64,000 bases of DNA from Bordetella sp. BOR01 (GTDB lineage Bacteria; Pseudomonadota; Gammaproteobacteria; Burkholderiales; Burkholderiaceae_B), in contig NZ_JAHUWT010000002.1 of assembly GCF_019218885.1 (NCBI RefSeq), forward strand, positions 248,001 through 312,000, written 5' to 3'. The notes beneath the pieces were generated by a model, which saw only the letters and a program-made list of their open reading frames with translations, made no database searches and was not told where the DNA came from. Shown here piece by piece: positions 32,335 through 40,818 of the stretch (the first letter of the stretch is position 1; each line of letters begins with the position of its first letter). The position numbers and the translations under genes were made by a program.

Positions 32335-32829
32335 ATGTCTAGCATTACCACGTCCCCCCGCAAGACCGCCCTGGGCATGATCGGTGCCGTGTTGGCCGGC
32401 AGCGTGCTGCTGAGCGGCAGCGCATTCGCCATGCAGCCACTGGCGCAAGGCTACCTGGTCGCGGCCGGCGATGCCCAGCCCGCCGAAGGAAAGTGCGGCG
32501 AAGGCAAGTGCGGTGGCGATGTAGCCACCACGGCCGGCAGCGGCAGCGCCAAGAGCACCGAGGCCGAGGGCAAGTGCGGGGAAGGCAAGTGCGGCGAGGG
32601 AAAATGCGGTGACGCTTCATTTGCCAAGACCGATGCCGACGGCGACGGCTTCGTCTCGCGCGCCGAGTTCTTGAAAGTAGCTCCGACCCGCGCCGACCAG
32701 TTCGCCAAGCTCGATACCGATGGCGACGGAAGAATCTCTGAGCTGGAAGCCCACGAATACTTGCGCGTCACTTACGCCGCCCATGGCAAACCGATGCCCA
32801 AGGGCTTGTTCAGCAAGATTCCCGATTGA
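32335..32829 (+). CDS. EGKCG-repeat precursor peptide (HvfA/bufferin-like) fused to two EF-hands
   Basis: This 164-residue protein starts after GGAGA with a signal or leader segment (residues 10-37: [23 protein letters not shown]). The mature region has five EGKCG motifs (51-55, 56-60, 78-82, 83-87, 88-92), split two plus three by a GST-rich linker, and no other cysteines. Two EF-hand loops follow: [12 protein letters not shown] (100-111) and [12 protein letters not shown] (127-138). EGKCG peptides encoded beside MNIO enzymes are known RiPP precursors (HvfA/bufferin) whose cysteines become copper-binding heterocycles. The EF-hand tail is not usual in the simple precursors and may bind calcium or metal. 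Genes for MNIO and its partner follow directly. Confidence 0.87.
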   Translation: MSSITTSPRKTALGMIGAVLAGSVLLSGSAFAMQPLAQGYLVAAGDAQPAEGKCGEGKCGGDVATTAGSGSAKSTEAEGKCGEGKCGEGKCGDASFAKTDADGDGFVSRAEFLKVAPTRADQFAKLDTDGDGRISELEAHEYLRVTYAAHGKPMPKGLFSKIPD

Positions 32830-32896
32830 TCTTTTCCCCGCCAAGGCTGACCGCAGCGCCGGCTGCCTTGGCAAGCTCTTCCGCAAAGGTATCCCG

Positions 32897-33769
32897 ATGC
32901 TGCAACCCGCAGTGCATCCATCCGAACCCCAGGTGCGCGCCCAGGCCGGGCTGGGCCTGCGCCGTGCGCTGCTCCAGCCCCTGCAGGCCGCGCCGGCGGG
33001 CGATTTCGATTTCCTGGAACTGGCCCCCGAGAATTGGTTGGACGTCGGCGGCGCGCATGGCAGGGCGCTGCGCCGCCTGGCCGAACGCTATCCCATCTAC
33101 TGCCACGGCCTGTCGCTGTCGCTGGGGGGAACCGCGCCGCTGGACGAAGCCCTGTTGCGCGATATCCGGGTGTTCCTGGATCACCATCATGTGCCGGTAT
33201 ATAGCGAACACCTGAGCTATTGCACCGACGACGCGCACCTGTACGACCTGCTGCCCCTGCCGTTCACCGAAGAAGCCGTGCATCACGTCGCTGCGCGCAT
33301 CCGGCGGGCGCAAGACATCCTGGAACGACGGCTGGCCGTGGAAAACGTGTCCTACTATGCCGCGCCGCGCCAGGATATGGACGAGGCCGCGTTCGTCAAT
33401 GCGGTGCTGCAAGAGGCCGATTGCGACCTGCTGCTGGACGTGAACAACGTCTACGTGAATGCGGTGAACCATCGCTTCGACCCGCACGAATTCCTGGACC
33501 GCTTGATGCCCGGCCGCGTGGCGGGCTATCACGTCGCGGGCCATTACGATCAGGCCGAAGACCTGAAGATCGATACCCACGGCGCCGCCGTCAAACCGGC
33601 CGTGTGGTCGCTGCTGCGGCATGCCCATGCGCGCTTCGGCGTGCAGCCCACTGTGCTGGAGCGCGATTTCAATTTCCCGCCCTATGCCGAGCTGGTTGCC
33701 GAACTGGGCCTGATACGCGAACTGCAGCAGCAGGCGCTGGCCGATACGCAAGAGGCCAGTCGTGCCTAG
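32897..33769 (+). CDS. MNIO (DUF692) multinuclear non-heme iron oxidase, HvfB/BufB-like
   Basis: This 290-residue TIM-barrel enzyme is of the DUF692/MNIO family (MbnB relatives), which uses two or three irons to oxidatively modify cysteines of RiPP precursors. The family motifs are all present in order: [63 protein letters not shown] and IDTHGAAV. The start at ATG 32897 has AAAGG 7 nt upstream. It lies 67 bp after the EGKCG gene, the evident substrate, and its end overlaps the partner-protein gene by 8 bp. Conversion of EGKCG cysteines is known for HvfB; here it is inferred. Confidence 0.93.
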   Translation: MLQPAVHPSEPQVRAQAGLGLRRALLQPLQAAPAGDFDFLELAPENWLDVGGAHGRALRRLAERYPIYCHGLSLSLGGTAPLDEALLRDIRVFLDHHHVPVYSEHLSYCTDDAHLYDLLPLPFTEEAVHHVAARIRRAQDILERRLAVENVSYYAAPRQDMDEAAFVNAVLQEADCDLLLDVNNVYVNAVNHRFDPHEFLDRLMPGRVAGYHVAGHYDQAEDLKIDTHGAAVKPAVWSLLRHAHARFGVQPTVLERDFNFPPYAELVAELGLIRELQQQALADTQEASRA

Positions 33770-34577
33770 CCTGCCGTCTTTGCACGACCAACAGCGGGCG
33801 CTGACCCGGCACCTGCGCGACCCGTTGCGGCATCCGCCACCGGCCTGCATGAAAGCCGCGCGGGTCCGCGTCTATCGCGAACTGATCCCCGCCAACCTGA
33901 CATCGATGCTGGGCGGCACCTTTCCCGTACTGGTGTCGCTGCTGGGCCCGCAACACTGGAGCCTGCTGGTGCAGCGATTCCTGCGCGACCATCGTTCGCA
34001 CACCCCGCGTTTCGGCGAGATCGCCGGCGAGTTCCTGGCGTTCCTGGCAGGGCTGGATGCCCAGGCCATTCCGGCAGCCTGCTGGCGCCCGTTCATGGTC
34101 GAGCTGGCGCATTACGAGTGGGTGGAAATGGTGCTGATGCAGCGCGATGCCGAACCCTTCGAACCCGCTGGCCAGGCCGTGCCGTTGGACCATTGCCTGC
34201 GCCTGTCGCCACTGGCCTGGCCCTTGGCCTATGCCTGGCCGGTGCATCGCATCGGCCCGCAATACCAGCCCGGCCAGCCTTCCCAGGCGCCCACGCTGTT
34301 GCTGGTGCGCCGCGATCCGGACGACATCGTGCGGTTTTCCGAACTCAGTCCACTGGCATGGCATCTGTTGCAGCGCATTGCCCAGTACCCCGGCACCACC
34401 GGCCGTGCGCTATTGCAGGAAATGGGCTACGAAGCGGCCGCGCCCGACCTGGACGCGTTCATCGCGGCAGGCGCGCAACTGCTGCACAGCCTGGTAGCCG
34501 AACGCGTGCTCGCGCTGGCACATCCTGCCGAACCTGCCCTGCGTGGTCCCGCAATCTTCCCTGGAGCCAACCCATGA
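33762..34577 (+). CDS. MNIO partner protein, DUF2063 / BufC-HvfC family
   Basis: This 271-residue protein resembles the DUF2063 partner of MNIO enzymes, which recognises the precursor and presents it to the oxidase. The N-terminus [25 protein letters not shown] followed by [32 protein letters not shown] is the family's hallmark. It starts with GTG at 33762, overlapping the MNIO stop by 8 bp, so it is translationally coupled. No signal peptide is present, consistent with action in the cytoplasm before export. The stop overlaps the next gene's ATG (ATGA). Confidence 0.9.
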   Translation: MPSLPSLHDQQRALTRHLRDPLRHPPPACMKAARVRVYRELIPANLTSMLGGTFPVLVSLLGPQHWSLLVQRFLRDHRSHTPRFGEIAGEFLAFLAGLDAQAIPAACWRPFMVELAHYEWVEMVLMQRDAEPFEPAGQAVPLDHCLRLSPLAWPLAYAWPVHRIGPQYQPGQPSQAPTLLLVRRDPDDIVRFSELSPLAWHLLQRIAQYPGTTGRALLQEMGYEAAAPDLDAFIAAGAQLLHSLVAERVLALAHPAEPALRGPAIFPGANP

Positions 34578-35239
34578 ATACCGAGACTTCTTTTCCCTGT
34601 TCGCGCGGCTGGCAGCTGTTCGGCCTGATCGCCCTGGCGGTGCTGGCCTTCACGCTGGGCGCCATGCAGCTTTATCCCGACCAGGCCGACAGCGTCCGAA
34701 GCGCCATACGCGTTACCGCGCGCACGTCATTCGTACTTTTCCTTACGGCATTCGTGGCCTCTGCGCTGGCGGTGCTGATCCCGTCGGGATTCACGCGCGG
34801 CCTGGTGCGCCAGCGCCGCTATATCGGGCTGGGTTTCGCGTTCTCGCACCTGGTGCACGCCATCGTCATATACACCTATGGGCAGTTGAACCTCGAATTC
34901 TGGCCAGGCCGTAGCTGGATCGCCAATACACCGGGAACGATAGGGTATGTATTCATCATATTGATGGCCCTGACCTCGTTCCAGGGGCCGGCCCGCCTGA
35001 TCGGCCCCGCGGCATGGAAACGCCTGCACACCACCGGCATGTGGGTGATTGCCGCGGTGTTCTGCTATTCGTATTTCATGCGCATCCCGATGGATGCCGT
35101 CTATGCGATTCCCTACGGGATCTTGTTCGCCGCGGTGGTGGTGCGCCTGCTGGGCAAGCAGGCGCAGGCCGTCAAGCGCCGCCAGGCGGCGCGGGATGCC
35201 AGCCGGGTCCAGCCCGCCGCCGCCAGCGGAGCACCGTAG
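34574..35239 (+). CDS. Ferric-reductase-like transmembrane protein
   Basis: This 221-residue integral membrane protein has six predicted helices, among them GWQLFGLIALAVLAFTLGAMQL, TSFVLFLTAFVASALAVL and GYVFIILMALTSF. Histidines are placed as in heme-binding ferric reductase-like/MsrQ-type domains: SHLVHAIVIYTYGQ and WKRLHTTGMWVIA. Its ATG overlaps the stop of the BufC/HvfC gene, so it belongs to the operon. It might shuttle electrons for the MNIO chemistry, reduce copper, or maintain envelope redox state; none of these is shown by sequence. Such a gene is not a standard member of the known hvf set as I recall it. Confidence 0.78.
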   Translation: MNTETSFPCSRGWQLFGLIALAVLAFTLGAMQLYPDQADSVRSAIRVTARTSFVLFLTAFVASALAVLIPSGFTRGLVRQRRYIGLGFAFSHLVHAIVIYTYGQLNLEFWPGRSWIANTPGTIGYVFIILMALTSFQGPARLIGPAAWKRLHTTGMWVIAAVFCYSYFMRIPMDAVYAIPYGILFAAVVVRLLGKQAQAVKRRQAARDASRVQPAAASGAP

Positions 35240-35338
35240 CGGCAGGATTATTTTTTCTAATGAATACGTGAGATATCGTCGCTGTATCAAACCGCAGGGT
35301 GCTCCTACCATTTCGAAAAACCAAGGCAGGAGACACCC

Positions 35339-35635
35339 ATGCTATTTCTCGTTATCAGCACCCCCCGGCCCGAACGCCCCACCACGCTCATCGATTCGCG
35401 CAGCCGCTACTGGGACTGGATGCGTCCGCTGCTGCAAACGGGCCAGGCCAAGTCGGTGTACGCCCGGGCCGGGCGCGGGGCAGTGGCCCTGTTCGATGTC
35501 GATTCGAATCTGACGCTGCACCGGTATATGAACGAATGGTCCGACATCATCCCGGCCCACTTCGACGTGTATCCCTTGCTGGATGAAGATTCGGCCAAGG
35601 CATTCCTTGCCACCCAGGCAGAGGAACAGGCATGA
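35339..35635 (+). CDS. Muconolactone delta-isomerase-like small protein
   Basis: This 98-residue ferredoxin-like-fold protein begins MLFLVISTPRPERP and has the muconolactone-isomerase pattern ARAGRGAVALFDVDSNLTLHRYMNEWSDIIPAHFDVYPLLDEDSAKAFL, where the family has a similar FDV-S--LH--L--P---Y---V-PL. Its stop overlaps the next Bug gene (ATGA). A true muconolactone isomerase would act in catechol catabolism, but no other beta-ketoadipate genes are here, so it may isomerise or bind a related lactone. The AT-rich upstream spacer (35240-35338) contains CAGGAGACACCC before the ATG. Confidence 0.7.
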   Translation: MLFLVISTPRPERPTTLIDSRSRYWDWMRPLLQTGQAKSVYARAGRGAVALFDVDSNLTLHRYMNEWSDIIPAHFDVYPLLDEDSAKAFLATQAEEQA

Positions 35636-36624
35636 GAGCCGGCTGCCGCGCCTGGCTGCTGCTGGCAGGCCAGGTGGCGCTGGCCGTCTCGGTTGCCACC
35701 TGTACGCTGGCCGCGCGGGCTGATGACGTCTTTCCTGGCAAGCCCGTGCGCATGATCGTGGCGTTTCCCGCCGGGGGTGGCACCGACATCGTGGCGCGGC
35801 TGATCGCAGAACGGCTGACCGCCCTGTGGGGCCAGCAGGTCATCGTCGACAATCGCGGCGGCGCCGGCGGGGTCATCGGCACCGAGATCGCCGCGCGCTC
35901 GCCGGCCGACGGCTACACCATCTTCATGGCCACGCTGGGCAATCTGTCGATCAACCCGCACCTGTACAAGATGGACGTGGATCCCGTCACCGACCTGGCG
36001 CCCATTTCCAACGTGGTCGATGTGAACTTCGTGCTGATTGCCAACCCCAAGCTGCCGGTGCACAACGTAAAGGACTTGATCGCCCTGGCCAAGCGAGAAC
36101 CCGGGCAGATCAACTATTCATCGTCAGGCGTGGGTGGCGCTCCGCATCTGGCGGGCGAGCTGTTCAACGATATGGCTGGCGTGCAACTGACGCATATCCC
36201 GTACAAGGGCAGCGGTCCCAGTTTCACCGACTTGCTCGGCGGACAGGTATCGCTGACCTTCGACAGCCTGGTGCAGGCCTTGCCCCATATCCAGGATGGC
36301 AAGCTGCGCGCCTTGGCCGTGCTGGCCGACCATCGTTCGCCGCTGCTGCCCAAGGTGCCCACCCTGGCCGAAGCGGGGGTGCCGGGCTACAACTTTGCCA
36401 ACTGGTTCGGCCTGGTCGCGCCAGCGGGTACGCCCGCCGAACGCATCGCCAAACTGAACGCGGCGGTGCGCAAGGTATTGCAGGAACCCGCCGTGCGCGA
36501 GCGCCTGGCCGACATGGGTGCGGTGCCGGCCGGTACCACGCCCGAAGCCTTCGGCCAGTTGATTCGCGACGAGCGGGCCAAGTGGGGCAAGATCATCCAG
36601 GATCGAGGGATACGGGCACAGTAG
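35632..36624 (+). CDS. Bug/TctC-family periplasmic solute receptor
   Basis: This 330-residue Bug receptor has a signal peptide (about 1-30, ending LAARADD) and the family start FPGKPVRMIVAFPAGGGTDIVARLI with the ligand-binding aspartate. [22 protein letters not shown] and NFANWFGLVAPAGTPAERI are typical. Its ATG overlaps the stop of the muconolactone-isomerase-like gene, so the two are a unit and may share a substrate (an aromatic-derived acid or lactone). Its last 32 bp overlap a convergent LysR gene. Confidence 0.93.
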   Translation: MRAGCRAWLLLAGQVALAVSVATCTLAARADDVFPGKPVRMIVAFPAGGGTDIVARLIAERLTALWGQQVIVDNRGGAGGVIGTEIAARSPADGYTIFMATLGNLSINPHLYKMDVDPVTDLAPISNVVDVNFVLIANPKLPVHNVKDLIALAKREPGQINYSSSGVGGAPHLAGELFNDMAGVQLTHIPYKGSGPSFTDLLGGQVSLTFDSLVQALPHIQDGKLRALAVLADHRSPLLPKVPTLAEAGVPGYNFANWFGLVAPAGTPAERIAKLNAAVRKVLQEPAVRERLADMGAVPAGTTPEAFGQLIRDERAKWGKIIQDRGIRAQ

Positions 36625-37501
36625 CGCGGGCCAGCAGCCATTTGCGAAAGCACACGACCTTGCCGTCGTCGGCGCGTGCCTCGGGGCACACCAGATGGTA
36701 GCCGCGCCGGCGCCGCAACACCAATGGATGGGGTGCCACCAGCCGGCCCTGGGCCAGGTCTTTTTCCAGGTAGCGCAACTGGCCCAGCGCCACGCCCAAG
36801 CCTTCCGCCGCACATTGATAGATCACGCTGAGGTCTTCGTAATACATGTCTCCTACCGCCAATCCTCGCGAGCCGCCCGCCAGCCTGATCCAGTCGGGCC
36901 AATGCTGCGGCCGCCGGTTCGAATGCAGCAGGGGCAGTTCCAGCAGCACCTCGGTGGTACAGGGGCGTGGCAGGCGAGCCGCCAGTTCGGGCGCCATCAC
37001 CGGCGTCAGCTCGTCGCTGAACAACAGGTCGTTGCGCAACCCATCCCAGGGGCCGTCGCCATACACGATGCCCACATCGGCGTTATCGCGCTTGAAGTCG
37101 ACGCCTTCCACGCTGGCGGCCAGCCGCACGTTGATGTCGGGATGGTCGGACTGGAATGCCGGCAGCAGCGGAATCAGCCAGCGCAAGAACAAGGTGGTGT
37201 GGCCGCGCACCGTCAGCACCTGTTTGGCGCCCGTCGATACCAGGTCTTGCGTAGCGCGCACGATCTGCGCGAAGGCCCCGCTGAGCGCCGCGGCATACAG
37301 TTCGCCGCCGCGGGTCAGCTGCAGTTGGCGCGCGCGCCGCTCGAACAGGGTGAAACCCAGCCACGCTTCCAGCGCCTTGATCTGGTGGCTGACCGCGCCC
37401 TGTGTGATGTGCAGTTCCTGCGCGGCGCGGGTAAAGCTCAGGTGGCGGGCTGAGCTCTCGAATACGCGCAGCGGGTTCAACGGCGGCAGTTGTGGATTCA
37501 T
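36593..37501 (-). CDS. GcvA-like LysR-family regulator
   Basis: This 302-residue LysR regulator starts PPLNPLRVFESSARHLSFTRAAQELHITQGAVSHQIKALEAWLGFTLFERRARQLQLTRGGELY, the GcvA/AmpR style. The effector domain includes the NVRLAASVEGVDFKRDNADVGIVYGDGPW and YEDLSVIYQCAAEGLGVALGQL segments. It is divergent from the class II aldolase gene (95 bp spacer) and convergent to the Bug gene, overlapping it by 32 bp. It probably controls one or both of these neighbouring cassettes. Confidence 0.92.
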   Translation of the reverse strand: MNPQLPPLNPLRVFESSARHLSFTRAAQELHITQGAVSHQIKALEAWLGFTLFERRARQLQLTRGGELYAAALSGAFAQIVRATQDLVSTGAKQVLTVRGHTTLFLRWLIPLLPAFQSDHPDINVRLAASVEGVDFKRDNADVGIVYGDGPWDGLRNDLLFSDELTPVMAPELAARLPRPCTTEVLLELPLLHSNRRPQHWPDWIRLAGGSRGLAVGDMYYEDLSVIYQCAAEGLGVALGQLRYLEKDLAQGRLVAPHPLVLRRRRGYHLVCPEARADDGKVVCFRKWLLARATVPVSLDPG

Positions 37502-37596
37502 GCAAACAGGCCAAACAGGCAGGCTCGCGCGCGTTGCCGCGGCGATACCAATTCCCCATTGATTAGTTTTTATTATGCCTGACGAGGAGTACCCAG

Positions 37597-38391
37597 GTGA
37601 ATACCCGATACAACACCCAGTTTCCGTCGCTGCAAGACCAGGTCGACGCCGCCGAATGGCAGGCGCGCAAAGACCTGGCGGCGTGCTACCGGCTGATGGA
37701 CCGCTACGGCATGACCGACATGATCTACAACCACATCACCGCCCAGATCCCGGGCAAGCCCAATCGCCTGCTGATCAACCTGTATGGCCTGCTGTACAAA
37801 GAGATCACGGCGTCCAGCCTGGTCGAGATCGACTACGACGGCAACATCTGCCGCAAGCCCGATACCGACTACGGCATCAACAAGTCAGGCTATGTCATTC
37901 ATGGCTGCATCCACCGCGCCCGTGCAGATGTGCACTGCGTCATCCATACCCACACCCGCGCGGGCATGGCCGTGTCCGCCATGCGGGAGGGCCTGCTGCC
38001 CATTACGCAGACGGCATCGCGTTTCCATGGCCACATCGCCTACCACGCGTTCGAGGGGCCTGCGGTCGACCTGGGCGAGCAGGAACGGCTGGTGGCCGAC
38101 CTGGGGCCACATAACGCGATGATCCTGCGCAACCACGGCTTGCTGGTATGCGGCGCCTCTATCGCGCAGGCGTTCAACCTGGTGTACCAGTTGGAGATGG
38201 CCTGCCGCACGCAGGTCGATGCCATGGCGGGCGGGTTCGACCAGGTGCTGATGCCCGAGACCGCCGTGCTGGATCGATCGGCCCATCTATACCAGCCCGG
38301 CACACGCAGGCCTTACGGTGAACTGGAATGGCACGCCATGTTGCGCCTGCTGGATGCCGAGCCCGGCGGCTACCCGTCGTACGCCAGCTGA
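37597..38391 (+). CDS. Class II aldolase/adducin-family protein
   Basis: This 264-residue protein belongs to the zinc-dependent class II aldolase/adducin family (fuculose-phosphate aldolase relatives). Metal-site segments are YNHITAQIPG, CVIHTHTRAGMAVSA (two His) and LRNHGLLVCG. It starts with GTG at 37597 after a strong GAGGAG. No phosphate-binding residue is obvious, so the substrate may be unphosphorylated. It is followed 35 bp later by an amidohydrolase and then a Bug receptor, forming a three-gene catabolic set. Divergent from a LysR gene. Confidence 0.9.
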   Translation: MNTRYNTQFPSLQDQVDAAEWQARKDLAACYRLMDRYGMTDMIYNHITAQIPGKPNRLLINLYGLLYKEITASSLVEIDYDGNICRKPDTDYGINKSGYVIHGCIHRARADVHCVIHTHTRAGMAVSAMREGLLPITQTASRFHGHIAYHAFEGPAVDLGEQERLVADLGPHNAMILRNHGLLVCGASIAQAFNLVYQLEMACRTQVDAMAGGFDQVLMPETAVLDRSAHLYQPGTRRPYGELEWHAMLRLLDAEPGGYPSYAS

Positions 38392-38426
38392 TCCGTCCTT
38401 CGACCGCTTACCCGAGACCGCCTTCC

Positions 38427-39290
38427 ATGCCTTCCGACATTCCCGCAGGCGCTTGCGACTGCCATGTGCACGTGTTCGGCCCAACGTCGCAGTATTGCTT
38501 CGACCCGGCACGCACCTATACCCCCGCCGAGGCGCCATTGGCGCAGTTGGACGCCCTGCATCGCGGCCTGGGCATCGCGCGCAGCGTCATCGTGCAGCCC
38601 AGTCCCTATGGCACCGACAACCGCTGCCTGCTGGATGTATTGGCGCAGCTGGGCGATGCCGGCCGCGGCGTGGCCGTGATCGACGCCACAACCACAGACG
38701 AGGCGCTGGCCGCCATGCACCGGGCAGGCGTGCGCGGTGTGCGCGTCAATCTGGAAACCTCGGGCGAGCACGACCCGCAGGTGGCGCGGCGCAAGCTGCA
38801 GCAGGCCGCCGCGCGCGTGGCGCCGCTGGGCTGGCATGTGCAAACCTATACCAACCTGGCCACCTTTGCGGCCCTGGCCGACAGCCTGCCCGACCTGCCC
38901 ACCACGCTGGTGGTCGATCATTTCGGTCGGGCGCAACCCCACCTGGGCCTGGCACAGGTCGGGCTGGACCGCCTGCTCGACGCCGTGGCCGCTGGCCGCG
39001 TGTATGTGAAGCTGTCGGCCCCTTATCGCATCTCGCGCGTAGCGGATTACGCCGATGCGGCACCCTTGGCCCGCGCGCTGGTCGATGCCAACCCCGATCG
39101 CATGCTGTGGGGGTCCGATTGGCCGCATCCCGGCTCGGCCGCAGGCGGCCCGCTGTCGGTGGATGGCATTACCCCATTCCGCCAGGAAGACAACCACCGC
39201 GCGCTGGCACGTTGCCTGGAATGGGCCGGCAGTGCCGAGCGCGCGCGGCGGATCCTGGTAGACAACCCCGCGCGGCTCTACGGCTTCTGA
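38427..39290 (+). CDS. Amidohydrolase-2-family hydrolase (PDC lactonase-like)
   Basis: This 287-residue TIM-barrel metal hydrolase has the N-terminal HxH (CDCHVHVFGP) and the C-terminal catalytic aspartate motif MLWGSDWPHPG. LVVDHFGRAQPHLGL carries a further metal-site histidine. The pattern fits amidohydrolase_2 (PF04909-like) enzymes such as 2-pyrone-4,6-dicarboxylate lactonase, and PGRSYTPAEAPLAQL-like ARTYTPAEAPLAQLDALHRGLGI is typical for that group. The ATG at 38427 is used since the open frame upstream is unrelated. Together with the aldolase and Bug gene it suggests breakdown of a carboxylated lactone or similar acid. Confidence 0.87.
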   Translation: MPSDIPAGACDCHVHVFGPTSQYCFDPARTYTPAEAPLAQLDALHRGLGIARSVIVQPSPYGTDNRCLLDVLAQLGDAGRGVAVIDATTTDEALAAMHRAGVRGVRVNLETSGEHDPQVARRKLQQAAARVAPLGWHVQTYTNLATFAALADSLPDLPTTLVVDHFGRAQPHLGLAQVGLDRLLDAVAAGRVYVKLSAPYRISRVADYADAAPLARALVDANPDRMLWGSDWPHPGSAAGGPLSVDGITPFRQEDNHRALARCLEWAGSAERARRILVDNPARLYGF

Positions 39291-39322
39291 CCACCCACTA
39301 TATCCAGAACACGGAGAGAGAC

Positions 39323-40297
39323 ATGAACATGCGTTTATATGCGCTGGCGGCGCTGGCCGTTGGCGCTGCCTGCATCGCCGGCCCCTTGCCGGCCCGGGCT
39401 GCCTATCCCGAGAAACCGATACGCATCGTGGTACCCCTGGCGCCGGGCGGCACTGTGGATCTGGTGTCGCGCTTGTTGGCGAAGGGCCTGTCCGATGAAC
39501 TGGGGCAGTCCGTCATCGTCGAGAACAAGCCGGGTGCCAGCGGGCTGATCGGCACCCGCGATGTCGCGCATGCCAAGCCCGACGGCTATACGCTGCTGGC
39601 GGTGGCCAATACCTTTGTGTCGGCGCCGGCCTTCGTGCCCAATGCCGGCTACGACCCGCTGAAGGATTTCGCGCCCATCACCCAGACCTGCCAGATTCCC
39701 ATGGTGCTGGTGGCGCATCCCTCGGTGCCGCAGCGCACAGTCAAGGAACTGATCGAGCGGGCCCGCGCCCATCCTGGCGAGGTGTCTTTCGCATCGTCGG
39801 GCATAGGCTCGACGGGCTACATTGCCGCAGAGCTGTTCAGCCGGCAGGCCGGTATCGAGCTGTTGGGCGTGGCCTACAAGGGCAACGGCCAGGCGCTGAC
39901 CGACGTGGTGGGTGGGCAGGTAATGACGATGTTCGACCAGGTCAGCACGTCGGGCCCCTACATCGGCACCAACAAGCTGCGCGCATTGGCCGTGACAACG
40001 GCCACGCGTTCGGTACTGCTGCCCGATGTGCCCACCATTGCCGAGTCCGGACTGCCGGGGTACGAAGATGTCACGTTCAACGCCATCCTGGCGCCGGCCG
40101 GCACGCCCGCGGCCATCGTGGCGCAGCTGCACGAAGCCATCGGCAAGGTGCTGGCGCAGCCGGCGTTGCGCGAGCAGTTGGGCGGGCAGGGGGTAGAGGT
40201 GAAAGTCAGCGACAGCCCCGCGGCGTTCGGGGTGTATTTGAAGCAGGCAGCGCAGAAGTACCAGGGCATTGCCCAGAACCGGCCCGCCGGGTCTTGA
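39323..40297 (+). CDS. Bug/TctC-family periplasmic solute receptor
   Basis: This 324-residue Bug receptor starts after CGGAGAGAG, with a signal peptide (about 1-26, cleaved after LPARA) and the start YPEKPIRIVVPLAPGGTVDLVSRLL. Later segments are VAYKGNGQALTDVVGGQVMTMFDQV and PTIAESGLPGYED. It is the third gene of the aldolase-amidohydrolase set, with 32 bp to the amidohydrolase. A GC hairpin follows its stop. Ligand unknown, presumably the substrate of those enzymes. Confidence 0.93.
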   Translation: MNMRLYALAALAVGAACIAGPLPARAAYPEKPIRIVVPLAPGGTVDLVSRLLAKGLSDELGQSVIVENKPGASGLIGTRDVAHAKPDGYTLLAVANTFVSAPAFVPNAGYDPLKDFAPITQTCQIPMVLVAHPSVPQRTVKELIERARAHPGEVSFASSGIGSTGYIAAELFSRQAGIELLGVAYKGNGQALTDVVGGQVMTMFDQVSTSGPYIGTNKLRALAVTTATRSVLLPDVPTIAESGLPGYEDVTFNAILAPAGTPAAIVAQLHEAIGKVLAQPALREQLGGQGVEVKVSDSPAAFGVYLKQAAQKYQGIAQNRPAGS

Positions 40298-40304
40298 TGG
40301 ACCG

Positions 40305-40336
40305 GGCCGGCGCTGCGTGGTGGGCACGCGCCGGCC
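40305..40336. terminator. Bidirectional hairpin between Bug gene and ppiC
   Basis: GGCCGGCG (40305-40312) and CGCCGGCC (40329-40336) pair perfectly over 8 bp with a 16-base loop. It sits between two convergent stops (40297 and 40344), so could stop transcription from both sides, though no T-run is present. Confidence 0.4.
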
Positions 40337-40343
40337 GGCAAGC

Positions 40344-40625
40344 TCAGCCCTGGCGGTCGGTGACTTCGACCAGGTGATATCCGAATTGGGTCTTTACCGG
40401 GCCTTGCACCTGGTTCAGCGGCGCGCTGAACACCACGGTGTCGAATTCCGGCACCATTTGCCCGGGGCTGAAAGTGCCCAGGTTGCCGCCATCGCGGCCA
40501 GAGGGGCAACTGGAGTTCTCGCGCGCCACCTGGGCAAAGTCGGCGCCGCCTTCGATGGCGGCCTTCAGTTCATTGCACTTCGCTTCGGTGGAAACCAGGA
40601 TATGGCGGGCGCTTGCTTGAGTCAT
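40344..40625 (-). CDS. ppiC: Parvulin-type peptidyl-prolyl isomerase PpiC
   Basis: This 93-residue single-domain parvulin resembles E. coli PpiC over its whole length: SARHILVSTEAKCNELKAAIEGGADFAQVAREN, CPSGRDGGNLGTFSPGQMVPEFDTVVFSAPLNQVQGPVKTQFGYHLVEVTDR. It has no signal peptide, so it is a cytoplasmic prolyl isomerase. The start is the ATG at 40623-40625; a longer frame upstream has no parvulin sequence. It is a stand-alone gene between two Bug cassettes, divergent from the next by 193 bp that contain no recognised gene. Confidence 0.93.
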   Translation of the reverse strand: MTQASARHILVSTEAKCNELKAAIEGGADFAQVARENSSCPSGRDGGNLGTFSPGQMVPEFDTVVFSAPLNQVQGPVKTQFGYHLVEVTDRQG

Positions 40626-40818
40626 GGGTAGGCTCCTTGGGGTAACAGGTCTGGCACTACCGAAGCAGATCGCCACAGACCGGGTAAGACGGGCGCCTTG
40701 ATCAAGATTCGTTCATACCCTGATCAAGAAAAATCGTGTGGGCGCCCGGGAAGAAAGTGTTCATATTGCACTAGTCTTCCGTTTCAGTAAAACGTCATCC
40801 TGAAACAAGGGGAACAAG

